From: an uncultured Clostridia bacterium
GTDB taxonomy: Bacteria; Bacillota; Clostridia; TANB77; CAG-508
DNA length: 46,929 nucleotides
NCBI GenBank assembly: GCA_947649935.1
Contig: CANSTR010000013.1
Coordinates: forward strand, 1-46,929
Direction of reading: 5' to 3'
Position 1 is the first letter of the stretch. Every line of letters begins with the position of its first letter. The notes under the pieces were generated by a model. That model did not search any database. It was not told the DNA's origin and saw nothing but the letters and a program-made list of their open reading frames with translations. The translations under genes and the position numbers were made by a program. This document shows, in pieces, positions 33,813 through 41,945 of this stretch.

Positions 33813-35120
33813 ATGAATATGAATATGGTAGAAATAATCGATAAAAAGAGAATGGGAAAAGAATTGACAAATGATGAAATTCTCTATTTTGTAGAAAATT
33901 ACACAGCAGGCGAAATCCCAGATTACCAAGCAGCAGCACTGCTGATGGCGATTTGCATTAATGGCATGACAGAGGAAGAAATTTTTTCACTTACCATGGC
34001 AATGGCGGGTTCTGGCGAAAAATTGGATTTGCGCGATATCGCAGATAACGTGGTAGACAAGCATAGCACAGGAGGCGTTGGGGATAAAGTGACCTTGATT
34101 ATTTCGCCCATTCTGGCTAGTTTAGGCGTGCCGATTGCGAAAATGAGTGGTCGTGGTTTAGGAATTACAGGAGGAACGGTGGATAAATTGCAAGCCATTC
34201 CAGCATATCGAACGGATATTTCAGTGGAAGAATTTAAGAAAAATGTCAAAGAAATCGGCATTAGCTTGATTTCGCAAACCATGGATTTAGCGCCAGCAGA
34301 TAAAAAAATCTATGCGTTACGTGATAGCATTGCAGCTGTGCAAAGCATTCCGTTGATTGCGTCTAGCATCATGAGCAAAAAGATTGCTGGAGGGAGTAAT
34401 TGTCTTGTAATGGATGTGACATATGGTTCAGGTGCTTTTATGAAAAATAAATTTCAAGCCAAACGATTGGCAGATACGATGAAGAAAATTTGGCGAGGCG
34501 AAAATCGAAAGATTACTTGTGTAATTTCGAAAATGGAGCAACCGTTGGGTTATAGCGTTGGAAATACGTTGGAAGTAATCGAAGCAGTGCAAGCTTTGCA
34601 TGGGCAAATGGCGGAAGATTTGCAAGAAGTTGTTTTGACGATGTGTGTGCAAATGTTGAAATTGGCAGGAAGAACGCAAACCGAGAATGAGTTAAAAAAT
34701 CAAATTTGGGGGGCAATTCATTCCGGAAGAGCATTCGAGAAATTTGCTGAGCTCGCAAGACGTCAAGGGGCGGACGCTTCCTATTTGTACGACTTAAACA
34801 AATTCGAAAAAGCGCCAATGATTGTTCCGCTGATTTCGGAAAAAAATGGTTATGTACAAGAATTAAATGCGGAAAAAGTGGGTAAAATTAGTATAGATTT
34901 AGGCGCTGGCAGAAAAAAGAAGGAAGACGAAATCGACCGACGAGTTGGTATCATTTTATGCAAAAAGATTGGTGATAAAGTAGAAGAGGGAGAAACGCTT
35001 GGTTTCATTCACGCCAACTCTTCGGATAAAATAGAAGAACACATTGAAGAGTTGAAGCTGGCATACAAAATTGTCGCAAATCCTGTTCAAAAGGAATCTG
35101 TGGTGGATGAAATTTTGTGA
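33813..35120 (+). CDS. pdp: Pyrimidine-nucleoside phosphorylase (copy 2)
   Basis: 435 residues and intact in one frame. KHSTGGVGDKVTL is the phosphate loop, and KMSGRGLGITGGTVDKL and the C-terminal biotinyl-like domain are present. It is a clear paralogue of copy 1 but diverged, so the duplication is old or one copy was gained. The frame is open to 33708, overlapping copy 1, but GAAGGAATGAAA before ATG 33813 supports that start. Nucleoside salvage fits the neighbouring cytosolic enzymes. Specificity (uridine or thymidine) cannot be judged. Confidence 0.88.
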   Translation: MNMNMVEIIDKKRMGKELTNDEILYFVENYTAGEIPDYQAAALLMAICINGMTEEEIFSLTMAMAGSGEKLDLRDIADNVVDKHSTGGVGDKVTLIISPILASLGVPIAKMSGRGLGITGGTVDKLQAIPAYRTDISVEEFKKNVKEIGISLISQTMDLAPADKKIYALRDSIAAVQSIPLIASSIMSKKIAGGSNCLVMDVTYGSGAFMKNKFQAKRLADTMKKIWRGENRKITCVISKMEQPLGYSVGNTLEVIEAVQALHGQMAEDLQEVVLTMCVQMLKLAGRTQTENELKNQIWGAIHSGRAFEKFAELARRQGADASYLYDLNKFEKAPMIVPLISEKNGYVQELNAEKVGKISIDLGAGRKKKEDEIDRRVGIILCKKIGDKVEEGETLGFIHANSSDKIEEHIEELKLAYKIVANPVQKESVVDEIL

Positions 35121-35149
35121 TTGACAGGAAGGGCAAAAAAAGATAAAAT
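35121..35149 (+). promoter_or_regulatory. Promoter of the M18 aminopeptidase
   Basis: TTGACA (35121-35126) and TAAAAT (35144-35149), spacer 17, immediately after the pdp stop. Confidence 0.6.
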
Positions 35150-35181
35150 AGAAAAATAGGAAGAAGAAAGGAGAAAGTACA

Positions 35182-36591
35182 ATGGATAAAACAGAAGGAC
35201 AGAGATTAAAAGAGGAGTTATTTAATCCGCAAAAAACAGGCTGGGAGGGAATGGCAGATGAAATGAAAAAAGCGATTTTTAAATTTTCAGATGAGTATAT
35301 GGATTATTTGAATTCCTCCAAAACAGAAAAAGAGATTGTAAAAAACTCAAAAGATATTTTAATCAAAAATGGTTTTGTCGACTTGAATGAAAAACAAGAA
35401 TTGCATCCAGGCGATAAAATCTTTTTCGAGAATCGAAATCGTTCGTTGTATGCAGCGATTTTGGGAGAAGAAAGTTTGGAAAATGGAATTCGTATGGTGG
35501 CAGCGCATGGCGACTCGCCAAGAATTGATTTGAAGCAGAAACCATTATACGAAGATAGCGGTTTAGGTTTGTTCAAAACGCATTATTATGGAGGTATCAA
35601 AAAATATCAATGGACGAATGTTCCGCTTAGCATGCATGCAACGTTTGTGAAAGCAAATGGAGAAAAAGTGGAGGCCGTCATTGGAGAAGACGAAGGCGAC
35701 CCAATATTCACGATTTCTGATTTATTGCCACATTTGGCAAACAGCCAAATGGACCGAAAATTGAAAGATGGCGTGCAAGGCGAGGAATTGAACATTGTGG
35801 CAGGAAGCATTCCATATGAGGATGAAAAAGTTTCAGAAAAAATTAAGTTAAATTTGCTAAAATTATTGCATGATAAATATGGCATTAAAGAGGTTGATTT
35901 TTCGAGTTCCGAAATCGAGTTTGTTCCAGCGTATAAGGCGAAAAGTTTGGGCTTGGATTGTAGCATGGTGGCAAGTTACGGGCAAGATGATAAAGTTTGT
36001 TGTTATACCGCTTTGCGCGGAATTTTGGATATTGGAACGCCGAAAAATACAGCAGTTTGCGTGCTAACCGATAAAGAAGAAATTGGTTTTTGTGGCGTAA
36101 CAGGAATGGATTCGAGAACGTTTGAATATTTTTTAACAGAAATGTTGAACAAAGCAGGGCAAAACAAGCCAAATGCTTTGGAGAAATTGTTGCATCATTC
36201 AAAAGTCATTTCGGCAGATGTGGATGGCGCGTATGACCCAACTTTCCCATCGGCGTTTGATAAAAGCAATAGTTGTTTGCTTGGCAAAGGTCCAACCATG
36301 GTAAAATATACAGGCGCAAGAGGAAAATCGGGGGCATCTGAATCACCAGCAGAATTTGTGGCAGAAGTCAGAGGCATTTTTGAGAAAAATGGCGTGACCT
36401 ATCAGTCATCCGAATTAGGAAAAGTCGATGGCGGAGGTGGCGGAACCATTGCCGTTTCGTTGGCAAATCGTGGTATGAATGTCATCGATTGTGGTGTTCC
36501 TGTTTTATCAATGCATTCGCCTTACGAAATTACCAGCAAATTTGACGTATATCAAGCCTACAAAGCATACGAAGCATTTTACAAAGGATAA
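35182..36591 (+). CDS. M18-family aminopeptidase
   Basis: 469 residues. Cytosolic dizinc aminopeptidase with AAHGDSPRIDLKQKPLYE (~residues 108-125, zinc His/Asp), DKEEIGFCGVTGMDS (~297-311, catalytic Glu and zinc ligand), ADVDGAYDPTFP, and a C-terminal SMHSPYEI with the last His ligand. It removes N-terminal, often acidic, residues from peptides. It is monocistronic with its own promoter and GAAAGGAG site. Confidence 0.92.
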   Translation: MDKTEGQRLKEELFNPQKTGWEGMADEMKKAIFKFSDEYMDYLNSSKTEKEIVKNSKDILIKNGFVDLNEKQELHPGDKIFFENRNRSLYAAILGEESLENGIRMVAAHGDSPRIDLKQKPLYEDSGLGLFKTHYYGGIKKYQWTNVPLSMHATFVKANGEKVEAVIGEDEGDPIFTISDLLPHLANSQMDRKLKDGVQGEELNIVAGSIPYEDEKVSEKIKLNLLKLLHDKYGIKEVDFSSSEIEFVPAYKAKSLGLDCSMVASYGQDDKVCCYTALRGILDIGTPKNTAVCVLTDKEEIGFCGVTGMDSRTFEYFLTEMLNKAGQNKPNALEKLLHHSKVISADVDGAYDPTFPSAFDKSNSCLLGKGPTMVKYTGARGKSGASESPAEFVAEVRGIFEKNGVTYQSSELGKVDGGGGGTIAVSLANRGMNVIDCGVPVLSMHSPYEITSKFDVYQAYKAYEAFYKG

Positions 36592-36592
36592 C

Positions 36593-36650
36593 CGTAAGGG
36601 TCGGGTTTGCTCGACCCTGTCTATTGTAGGGGCAATTATCAATCGCCCGC
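36593..36650. repeat. Two small hairpin repeats
   Basis: CGTAAGGGTCG...CGACCC (36593-36619), then a GTAGGGGCAATTATCAATCGCC hairpin (36626-36650). Both are of the types found elsewhere in the window. Confidence 0.7.
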
Positions 36651-36668
36651 AAATGAAAAGGAGGCAAA

Positions 36669-37752
36669 ATGGGCAAAATCAGTTCATTATTGAGTCAAAT
36701 CAATGTCAGAGATTTAATCAAATTATTTAATATCCAAATAGCGATTGCGATTTTTTTAGTCTTCTTCATTTTTAGAGGATTATTTTCGCAAATCATTTTA
36801 AAAGTGGTATTTTGGTTTACGAAAAATACAAAAAAAGTAAAAGAAAGCAATGCTTACAAAATTCTTAATAGATTTTTTATTTTTTTGGGACTGTACTGCT
36901 CTGTTAGAATGTTGGAACTGAGCGCGCAAGCGATAGCAGTCGTGAATTCTGTTTTTCAAATGATTTGTATTATTTTTATCACAAATATCATTAATGCGAA
37001 TATTACGCCTGATTCGAAATGGTTCAAGCATTCGAAAAATGATATTGTCAATAATTTTATTTGTAAAATTGCAAGAGGTGTTGTTTGGATTATTTCGATT
37101 TACATCATTTTAAAGAAAGCTGGTGTTGATTTAACTGGATTGGTGGCTGGTTTTGGAATCCGGCAGTGTGATTATTTCGCTTGCGGCGCAGGACACGGTA
37201 AAAAGTCTGCTAAGTGGTGCTACGATTATGACGGATAAGCCATTTGATATTGGCGATTTTATCGAAGTCGGAACATACAAAGGAAATGTCGTAGATATCA
37301 CATTTCGAAGTACGCGTATCAAAGCAACAGATAATTCGGTTATCACGATTCCGAATTCAATGATTACGTCAACGTATGTTGTTAATTGGAACAAGCTGAA
37401 AAGTAGAAGACTGGAATTTGTGCTGAATTTAAGCATGGAGACGACGTCTGATAAAATCATGGATGTGGTTGAGAAATTGAAATTGATTTTGAAAAACAAT
37501 CCAAATGTGTTGCCAGAAACCGTGCAAGTAAGTTTGGATGCGATATCGAGTTATAGCTCAGATATCAAAATATTTTTGTACATAAATAAAGCTAATTATA
37601 TAGAGTTTTTGACAGTCAAAGAAAAAATTTATTGTGATATTTTGAAGTTGGTGGAAATGGAAAACATTGATTTGGCGTACCCAACGCAAACGGTTTATGT
37701 AAAAAATACAGAAGAAACGCAAGTCAAAGAAGCAAAGGAGACACAAGAATGA
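36669..37752 (+). CDS. mscS: Small-conductance mechanosensitive channel (MscS), +1 recoded at CGG
   Basis: Three or more N-terminal membrane helices (residues ~18-155) and then the pore helix. Straight reading breaks at codon 165 (CGG, 37161) after LVAGFGI. In +1 it reads GSVIISLAAQDTVKSLLSG, the Gly/Ala-rich TM3 of MscS, followed by the beta domain MTDKPFDIGDFIEVG. Recoded length 360 residues. It releases solutes under osmotic downshock. AAAGGAGGC precedes the ATG. Its TGA overlaps the ATG of the next gene (ATGA), so the two are translationally coupled, which argues that ribosomes do reach this end. Confidence 0.85.
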
Positions 37753-38495
37753 AAGCATTGATTACTGGCGCCTCATCTGGAATTGGGCGAGATATGGCAA
37801 GATATTGCTCTAACTTAGGCTACGATTTGGTGATTGTGGCAAGAAGGCGCGATTTGCTGGAAGAATTAAAAAACGATTTAGCAACAGAGGTCAAAATTGA
37901 GTGCATGGATTTGAGCAAGCAAGAAAATTGCGAAAAATTATTTGCCGAAAATCAAGACATTGATTTGCTTATCAACAATGCCGGTTTTGGCGATTTTGGC
38001 AAATTCGATGAAACAGATTTAGAAAAAGAATTGGCAATGATTGACACCAATATTAAGTCGCTTCATATTTTGACGAAATTGTATGTGAGGCACATGAAAA
38101 ACAACAATCATGGGCGAATGTTGAACGTCGCGTCTATTGCAGGATTTATGGCAGGTCCGCTGATGGCGACATATTATGCGACGAAGAATTATGTTGTTTC
38201 TTTGTCAAAAGCGATTGACAAAGAATTGCGAAAAGATGGCTCAAAAGTAAGTGTGAGCGTTTTGTGCCCAGGACCAGTGAATACAAATTTTGACAACGTA
38301 GCAAATGTCAAATTTTCACTCAAAGGATTGCCAAGCGAAACGGTGGCAAAATATGCAATTGATAAAACCTTGCAAGGCAAAAAAGTAATCATTCCGGGAT
38401 TTTTGATGAAGTTAATTTATGTGGGAAATAAATTGGCGCCAGCATGTCTTTCGTTAGAAATTGCTTATCATTCGCAAAAGAGAAAACAAACGTAG
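37749..38495 (+). CDS. Short-chain dehydrogenase/reductase
   Basis: 248 residues. The Rossmann nucleotide motif TGASSGIG (residues 6-13), NNAGFG (~76-81), the catalytic Ser in NVASIAG and YYATK (Tyr/Lys, ~140-144), then PGPVNT. It resembles the DltE/YqjQ-like group. It oxidises or reduces an unknown small substrate with NAD(P). It starts inside the stop of mscS. Confidence 0.88.
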   Translation: MKALITGASSGIGRDMARYCSNLGYDLVIVARRRDLLEELKNDLATEVKIECMDLSKQENCEKLFAENQDIDLLINNAGFGDFGKFDETDLEKELAMIDTNIKSLHILTKLYVRHMKNNNHGRMLNVASIAGFMAGPLMATYYATKNYVVSLSKAIDKELRKDGSKVSVSVLCPGPVNTNFDNVANVKFSLKGLPSETVAKYAIDKTLQGKKVIIPGFLMKLIYVGNKLAPACLSLEIAYHSQKRKQT

Positions 38496-38570
38496 GGGTC
38501 GGTGCCCCCAACCACCCAAAAATGCAAAATAAAAAACAGGGGAGATGTTTGGGAACGACCCCCAACAAAA
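38491..38570. repeat. GTAGGGGTCGG repeat pair
   Basis: GTAGGGGTCGGTGCCCCC at the stop of the SDR gene and an inverted GGGAACGACCCCCAAC at about 38550-38566. Same general build as the other facing pairs. Confidence 0.55.
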
Positions 38571-38588
38571 TTTCAGAAAGGAAACAAA

Positions 38589-40034
38589 ATGAAAAATCAA
38601 GATACAATGATGCAATATTTTGAATGGTATTTGCCCAATGACACCAAACATTGGGAGCGTTTAGCGGAGAATAGCGACCATTTGAAAGAATTGGGCATTA
38701 ATTACGTATGGCTTCCGCCGGCGTATAAAGGGGCTGGCGGAAAAGAGGATGTCGGCTATGGCGTTTATGATTTGTACGATTTAGGTGAGTTTGACCAAAA
38801 AGGCTCCATTCCAACAAAATATGGAACCAAAGAAGAATACATAAAGGCGATTCAAGTCTTGAAAGCCAAGAATATCAAGGTAATTGTGGATATTGTTTTG
38901 AACCACAAAATGGGCGCAGATGAAACGGAAGAAGTTTTGGCGATTCAAGAAAATTTGGATGACCGCAATATTAATGTATCAGAAACCAAGCCAATCAAGG
39001 CGTGGACGAAATATACGTTTCCTGGAAGAGGCGATACGTATTCCAATTTCAAATGGAACTGGACACATTTTCACGGCGTCGATTGGGACGACAGCACAGG
39101 AACTGCCTCGATTTACAAATTTTACGGCAAACATTGGGACGAAAATGTCGACAAAGAAAAAGGCAATTTTGATTACTTGATGGGCGCTGATATTGATTTG
39201 AATAATTATGATGTGATTGCAGAACTAACGAATTGGGGAAAATGGTATTTGTCTGTGACAAATGCGGATGGTTTGAGGCTGGATGCTGTAAAACATATTC
39301 GCTCTGAATTTTTTCCAGAATGGCTGGAAAACGTGGAAGAAGACTTGCCAAGAGATTTGTTTGTGGTAGGTGAATACTGGACGAACAACATCGGCACAAT
39401 GAAGGACTATTTGGAAAAATCCAAGGCCTGCATGAATTTGTTTGATGTGCCATTGCATTATAATTTTGTCAAAGCGGCAACCAGTGACGGTACATTTGAC
39501 ATGCGCACGATTTTTGATGGAACGTTAGTTCAAACCAATCCAGAAAAAGCAGTCACTTTTGTGGATAATCATGATACACAGCCAGGACAAGCGTTAGAAT
39601 CCTGGATTCCAGATTGGTTCAAGCCAATTGCGTATAGCCTGATTTTGCTTCGCAAAAATGGTTTGCCATGTGTATTTTATGGCGATTATTATGGCATTCC
39701 AGAAAAAGAAAGGGCAGGGCAAAAAGAGGTTTTGGATCAACTTTTGAAAGCCAGAAAATTATATAGTTATGGCGAGCAACAGGATTATTTTGAAAATGCA
39801 GATTTGATTGGATTTGTGCGAAAAGGTGATTTTGAACATGAAAATTCAGGGTTAGCAGTTGTGATGACAAATCGACTAGGTGGAAGTATTTGCATGCAGA
39901 TGGGTAAAGATTTTGCAGGCAAAGAATTTTACGATTGCTTAGGAAATGTCAAAGAAAATGTTACAATTGACGAAGACGGAAATGGGAATTTCTCCTGCCA
40001 CGATGGAAGTGTTTCTGTATGGATTATTGAGTGA
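38589..40034 (+). CDS. Cytoplasmic alpha-amylase (GH13)
   Basis: 481 residues from ATG 38589, preceded by AAAGGAAAC; there is no signal peptide. Starts MMQYFEWYLPND, typical of cytoplasmic/liquefying amylases. The GH13 motifs are DIVLNHK, GLRLDAVKH (nucleophile Asp), VVGEYW (acid Glu) and FVDNHDT (third Asp). It hydrolyses internal alpha-1,4 links of glycogen or maltodextrin, and could work with GlgP at 163. The upstream in-frame extension lies in a repeat and is rejected. Confidence 0.92.
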   Translation: MKNQDTMMQYFEWYLPNDTKHWERLAENSDHLKELGINYVWLPPAYKGAGGKEDVGYGVYDLYDLGEFDQKGSIPTKYGTKEEYIKAIQVLKAKNIKVIVDIVLNHKMGADETEEVLAIQENLDDRNINVSETKPIKAWTKYTFPGRGDTYSNFKWNWTHFHGVDWDDSTGTASIYKFYGKHWDENVDKEKGNFDYLMGADIDLNNYDVIAELTNWGKWYLSVTNADGLRLDAVKHIRSEFFPEWLENVEEDLPRDLFVVGEYWTNNIGTMKDYLEKSKACMNLFDVPLHYNFVKAATSDGTFDMRTIFDGTLVQTNPEKAVTFVDNHDTQPGQALESWIPDWFKPIAYSLILLRKNGLPCVFYGDYYGIPEKERAGQKEVLDQLLKARKLYSYGEQQDYFENADLIGFVRKGDFEHENSGLAVVMTNRLGGSICMQMGKDFAGKEFYDCLGNVKENVTIDEDGNGNFSCHDGSVSVWIIE

Positions 40035-40066
40035 AAAGCTGACTTTTTTACAGCTTTTCATTTTTT
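40032..40066 (+). terminator. Terminator of the amylase gene
   Basis: GAAAAGCTG (40032-40040) pairs with CAGCTTTTC (40051-40059), followed by a T run. Confidence 0.85.
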
Positions 40067-40096
40067 GTTTTTTTGGGGGTTTGTTTGCATGAAATA

Positions 40097-40177
40097 TTAC
40101 AAAAATGTAACAATAATATTAAGTTTTTGTAACATAAAGTGTTTCGATTGACAAAAGATTTGCATCAATGCTAAAAT
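40097..40177 (+). promoter_or_regulatory. Operator and promoter of the third pilin-like gene
   Basis: TTACAAAAATGTAA (40097-40110), TTGACA (40148-40153) and TAAAAT (40172-40177), spacer 18. Nearly identical to the region at 26609. Confidence 0.7.
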
Positions 40178-40211
40178 ATAGTTGTGTTAGTTGGAAATAG
40201 GAGGAGAACAA

Positions 40212-41534
40212 ATGAAAAATAAGAACGGAATTACACTGATTGCCTTGGTTGTAACCATTATTGTATTATTGATTTTGGCGGGAATCAGCTTGAATTTAAT
40301 TGCAGGAAGCAATGGCATTATGGAAAGAGCCACGAAGGCAGTTGACACATACGATTACGCTAAATTGGAAGAATCATTAGAATTATCCAATGCGGAAATG
40401 TTGATTGATTGCCTAGGCGGAGGCGATTTGCAGACTGATTTGTATGATTATATTGTTCAAAGATGCAATGAAAATGCAGATAAAACAGCGCAAACTGCTA
40501 ACGGAAAATACTGGATTGATTCAGACGGACGTTTGTGCTACACGGATAGTGACACAAATCGCAGCGTGAAACTACGCAAAGATTCCAACGGCAACCCAAA
40601 AATTATTGACCCAAATGCGCCAATCACAACCTACCGCGTGCAATATGATGCTAATGGCGGAAGTGGGGTTCCAACGGATACAAGCGAATATGAAGAAGGT
40701 GACAAAGTCAATGTGAATTTTGGAACAACACCAACAAGAGAAAAATACACATTCCTAGGCTGGGCAAAAAGCGCCAGTGCCACAACACCAGACTACACAG
40801 CAGGAGCAAGTTTTACGATGGGAGAACAGAATGTGACGTTGTATGCGGTATGGACAGGGATTTCTGGGGTAGGAACATCGATTATGAAAGGTGCTTGGTA
40901 TGGGGATACGGTCAATTATAGTGCAAATGGGTGTGATAATTGGAAGGTGTTTTTGAATGACGGAAATAATATTTATATGATAGCAAATACAAATGTACCC
41001 AATAGTGGATTAAATTTAGCAGAAAATATAGTAACCAGTGATACAACATCTGTATATGCGAGTGATAATCGAAAAACTCTACTGGATTGGTTGAGGACAA
41101 CTGCGTATTGGAGTGAGTATGCCAGTAGTATCTACGCGCAATCTGCAACAGGAGGACCTACATTACCACAATGGGCGCAAAGTTGGAATGCAAAAGGATA
41201 TGAAACCTTGTATACAGCGACAAGAAACATGGAGGATGGTTTAACAGGATATTATATAGGGACATCAGCTGAACCAACAACAACCTGGTTAGATATATCA
41301 GCAACCTCAGGATGTAATGATACATTATATTTTCCAGATAATTCGGACAATTTTTTTTATTGGTTGGTGTCACCTTCGGCTTATATCACTGAGAAGGTGA
41401 TGAATTCTGGATATCACCGTTATTTATACAATACTTCTTATAATTACACAGGTTTGGGTGTGCGTCCGCTAGTTTCCCTAAAATCTGATGTCAAGATGAC
41501 CTGGAACGGAAGTTGTTGGGATTTGAGTAATTAA
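40212..41534 (+). CDS. Pilin-like InlB-repeat surface protein
   Basis: 440 residues. MKNKNGITLIALVV starts the pilin-like helix and is the intact counterpart of the recoded start at 26722 (AAC GGA here, AAA C GGA there). The first ~215 residues are nearly identical to the 26722 protein, with one InlB B repeat (YDANGGSGVPTD...LYAVW). The C-terminal domain then diverges strongly until the shared end KMTWNGSCWDLSN. A conserved anchor with a variable tip suggests diversification of surface parts. TAGGAGG precedes the ATG. Single gene under the shared operator type. Confidence 0.8.
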   Translation: MKNKNGITLIALVVTIIVLLILAGISLNLIAGSNGIMERATKAVDTYDYAKLEESLELSNAEMLIDCLGGGDLQTDLYDYIVQRCNENADKTAQTANGKYWIDSDGRLCYTDSDTNRSVKLRKDSNGNPKIIDPNAPITTYRVQYDANGGSGVPTDTSEYEEGDKVNVNFGTTPTREKYTFLGWAKSASATTPDYTAGASFTMGEQNVTLYAVWTGISGVGTSIMKGAWYGDTVNYSANGCDNWKVFLNDGNNIYMIANTNVPNSGLNLAENIVTSDTTSVYASDNRKTLLDWLRTTAYWSEYASSIYAQSATGGPTLPQWAQSWNAKGYETLYTATRNMEDGLTGYYIGTSAEPTTTWLDISATSGCNDTLYFPDNSDNFFYWLVSPSAYITEKVMNSGYHRYLYNTSYNYTGLGVRPLVSLKSDVKMTWNGSCWDLSN

Positions 41535-41538
41535 AATT

Positions 41539-41616
41539 GTAGGGGCGATGATCAATCGCCCACCAATAGGTATTATTTCATGCAAAAAACGTAGGGACAC
41601 GGGGCACCGTGTCCTA
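41539..41616. repeat. Composite repeat: GTAGGGGCG hairpin plus GGACACGG hairpin
   Basis: GTAGGGGCGATGATCAATCGCC (41539 on), linker with TATTATTTCATGCAAAAA, then GTAGGGACACGGGGCACCGTG to 41616. Second copy of the unit at 29690. It lies right after a pilin-like gene, as there. Confidence 0.8.
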
Positions 41617-41885
41617 ATTTTTGTGATATATTTTCCAAATTTTTGTGAGAAAGGATTGAATTTTGCGAAAAATGCTACATCGTCGTAGACACATTTTAAA
41701 GGCCATTTTGGCAATTTTACCCCCTTTGTAGTATGGTTGGTCTACTTATTTTTTTAAAGTGCCTTAAAAACGCTTAAAATGCGTCGCTATTTTTGGGTAC
41801 CTACCAAAAACACGCCCGGAAAAATAGCTAAAAAATCGTCTAATGCACGAAAAACAAACTTTTAGTCATTTATGTCTAAAAATTT
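41617..41885. other. Noncoding stretch
   Basis: No convincing gene or RNA. It has repeated short motifs of the CGCTTAAAATGCGT kind at about 41773 and 41902 that could form weak hairpins. Otherwise I see nothing. Confidence 0.4.
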
Positions 41886-41929
41886 AAAAAAGTCGCTTAA
41901 AACGCCTTAAAATGCGTTGCGACTTTTTT
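41886..41929 (-). terminator. Terminator of the HExxH gene
   Basis: AAAAAAGTCGC (41886-41896) pairs with GCGACTTTTTT (41919-41929). It is symmetrical in A and T and could work on both strands; it is placed just after the minus-strand gene. Confidence 0.75.
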
Positions 41930-41945
41930 AAAAATATTATAAATT

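Noticed and set aside
6655..37164. Sequencing or assembly errors as the cause of the frame breaks
   Set aside because: Errors would fall mostly in homopolymers and in both directions. Here all six are +1 and all sit exactly at a zero-frame CGG; only one (26737) touches a run of A. Not fully excluded without reads.
6655..37164. Classical P-site slippage at a slippery codon
   Set aside because: The codons before CGG are all different and most cannot re-pair after a +1 move.
38502..38588. N-terminal extension of the amylase
   Set aside because: It runs through a repeat and lacks a ribosome site; ATG 38589 gives the usual start of the family.
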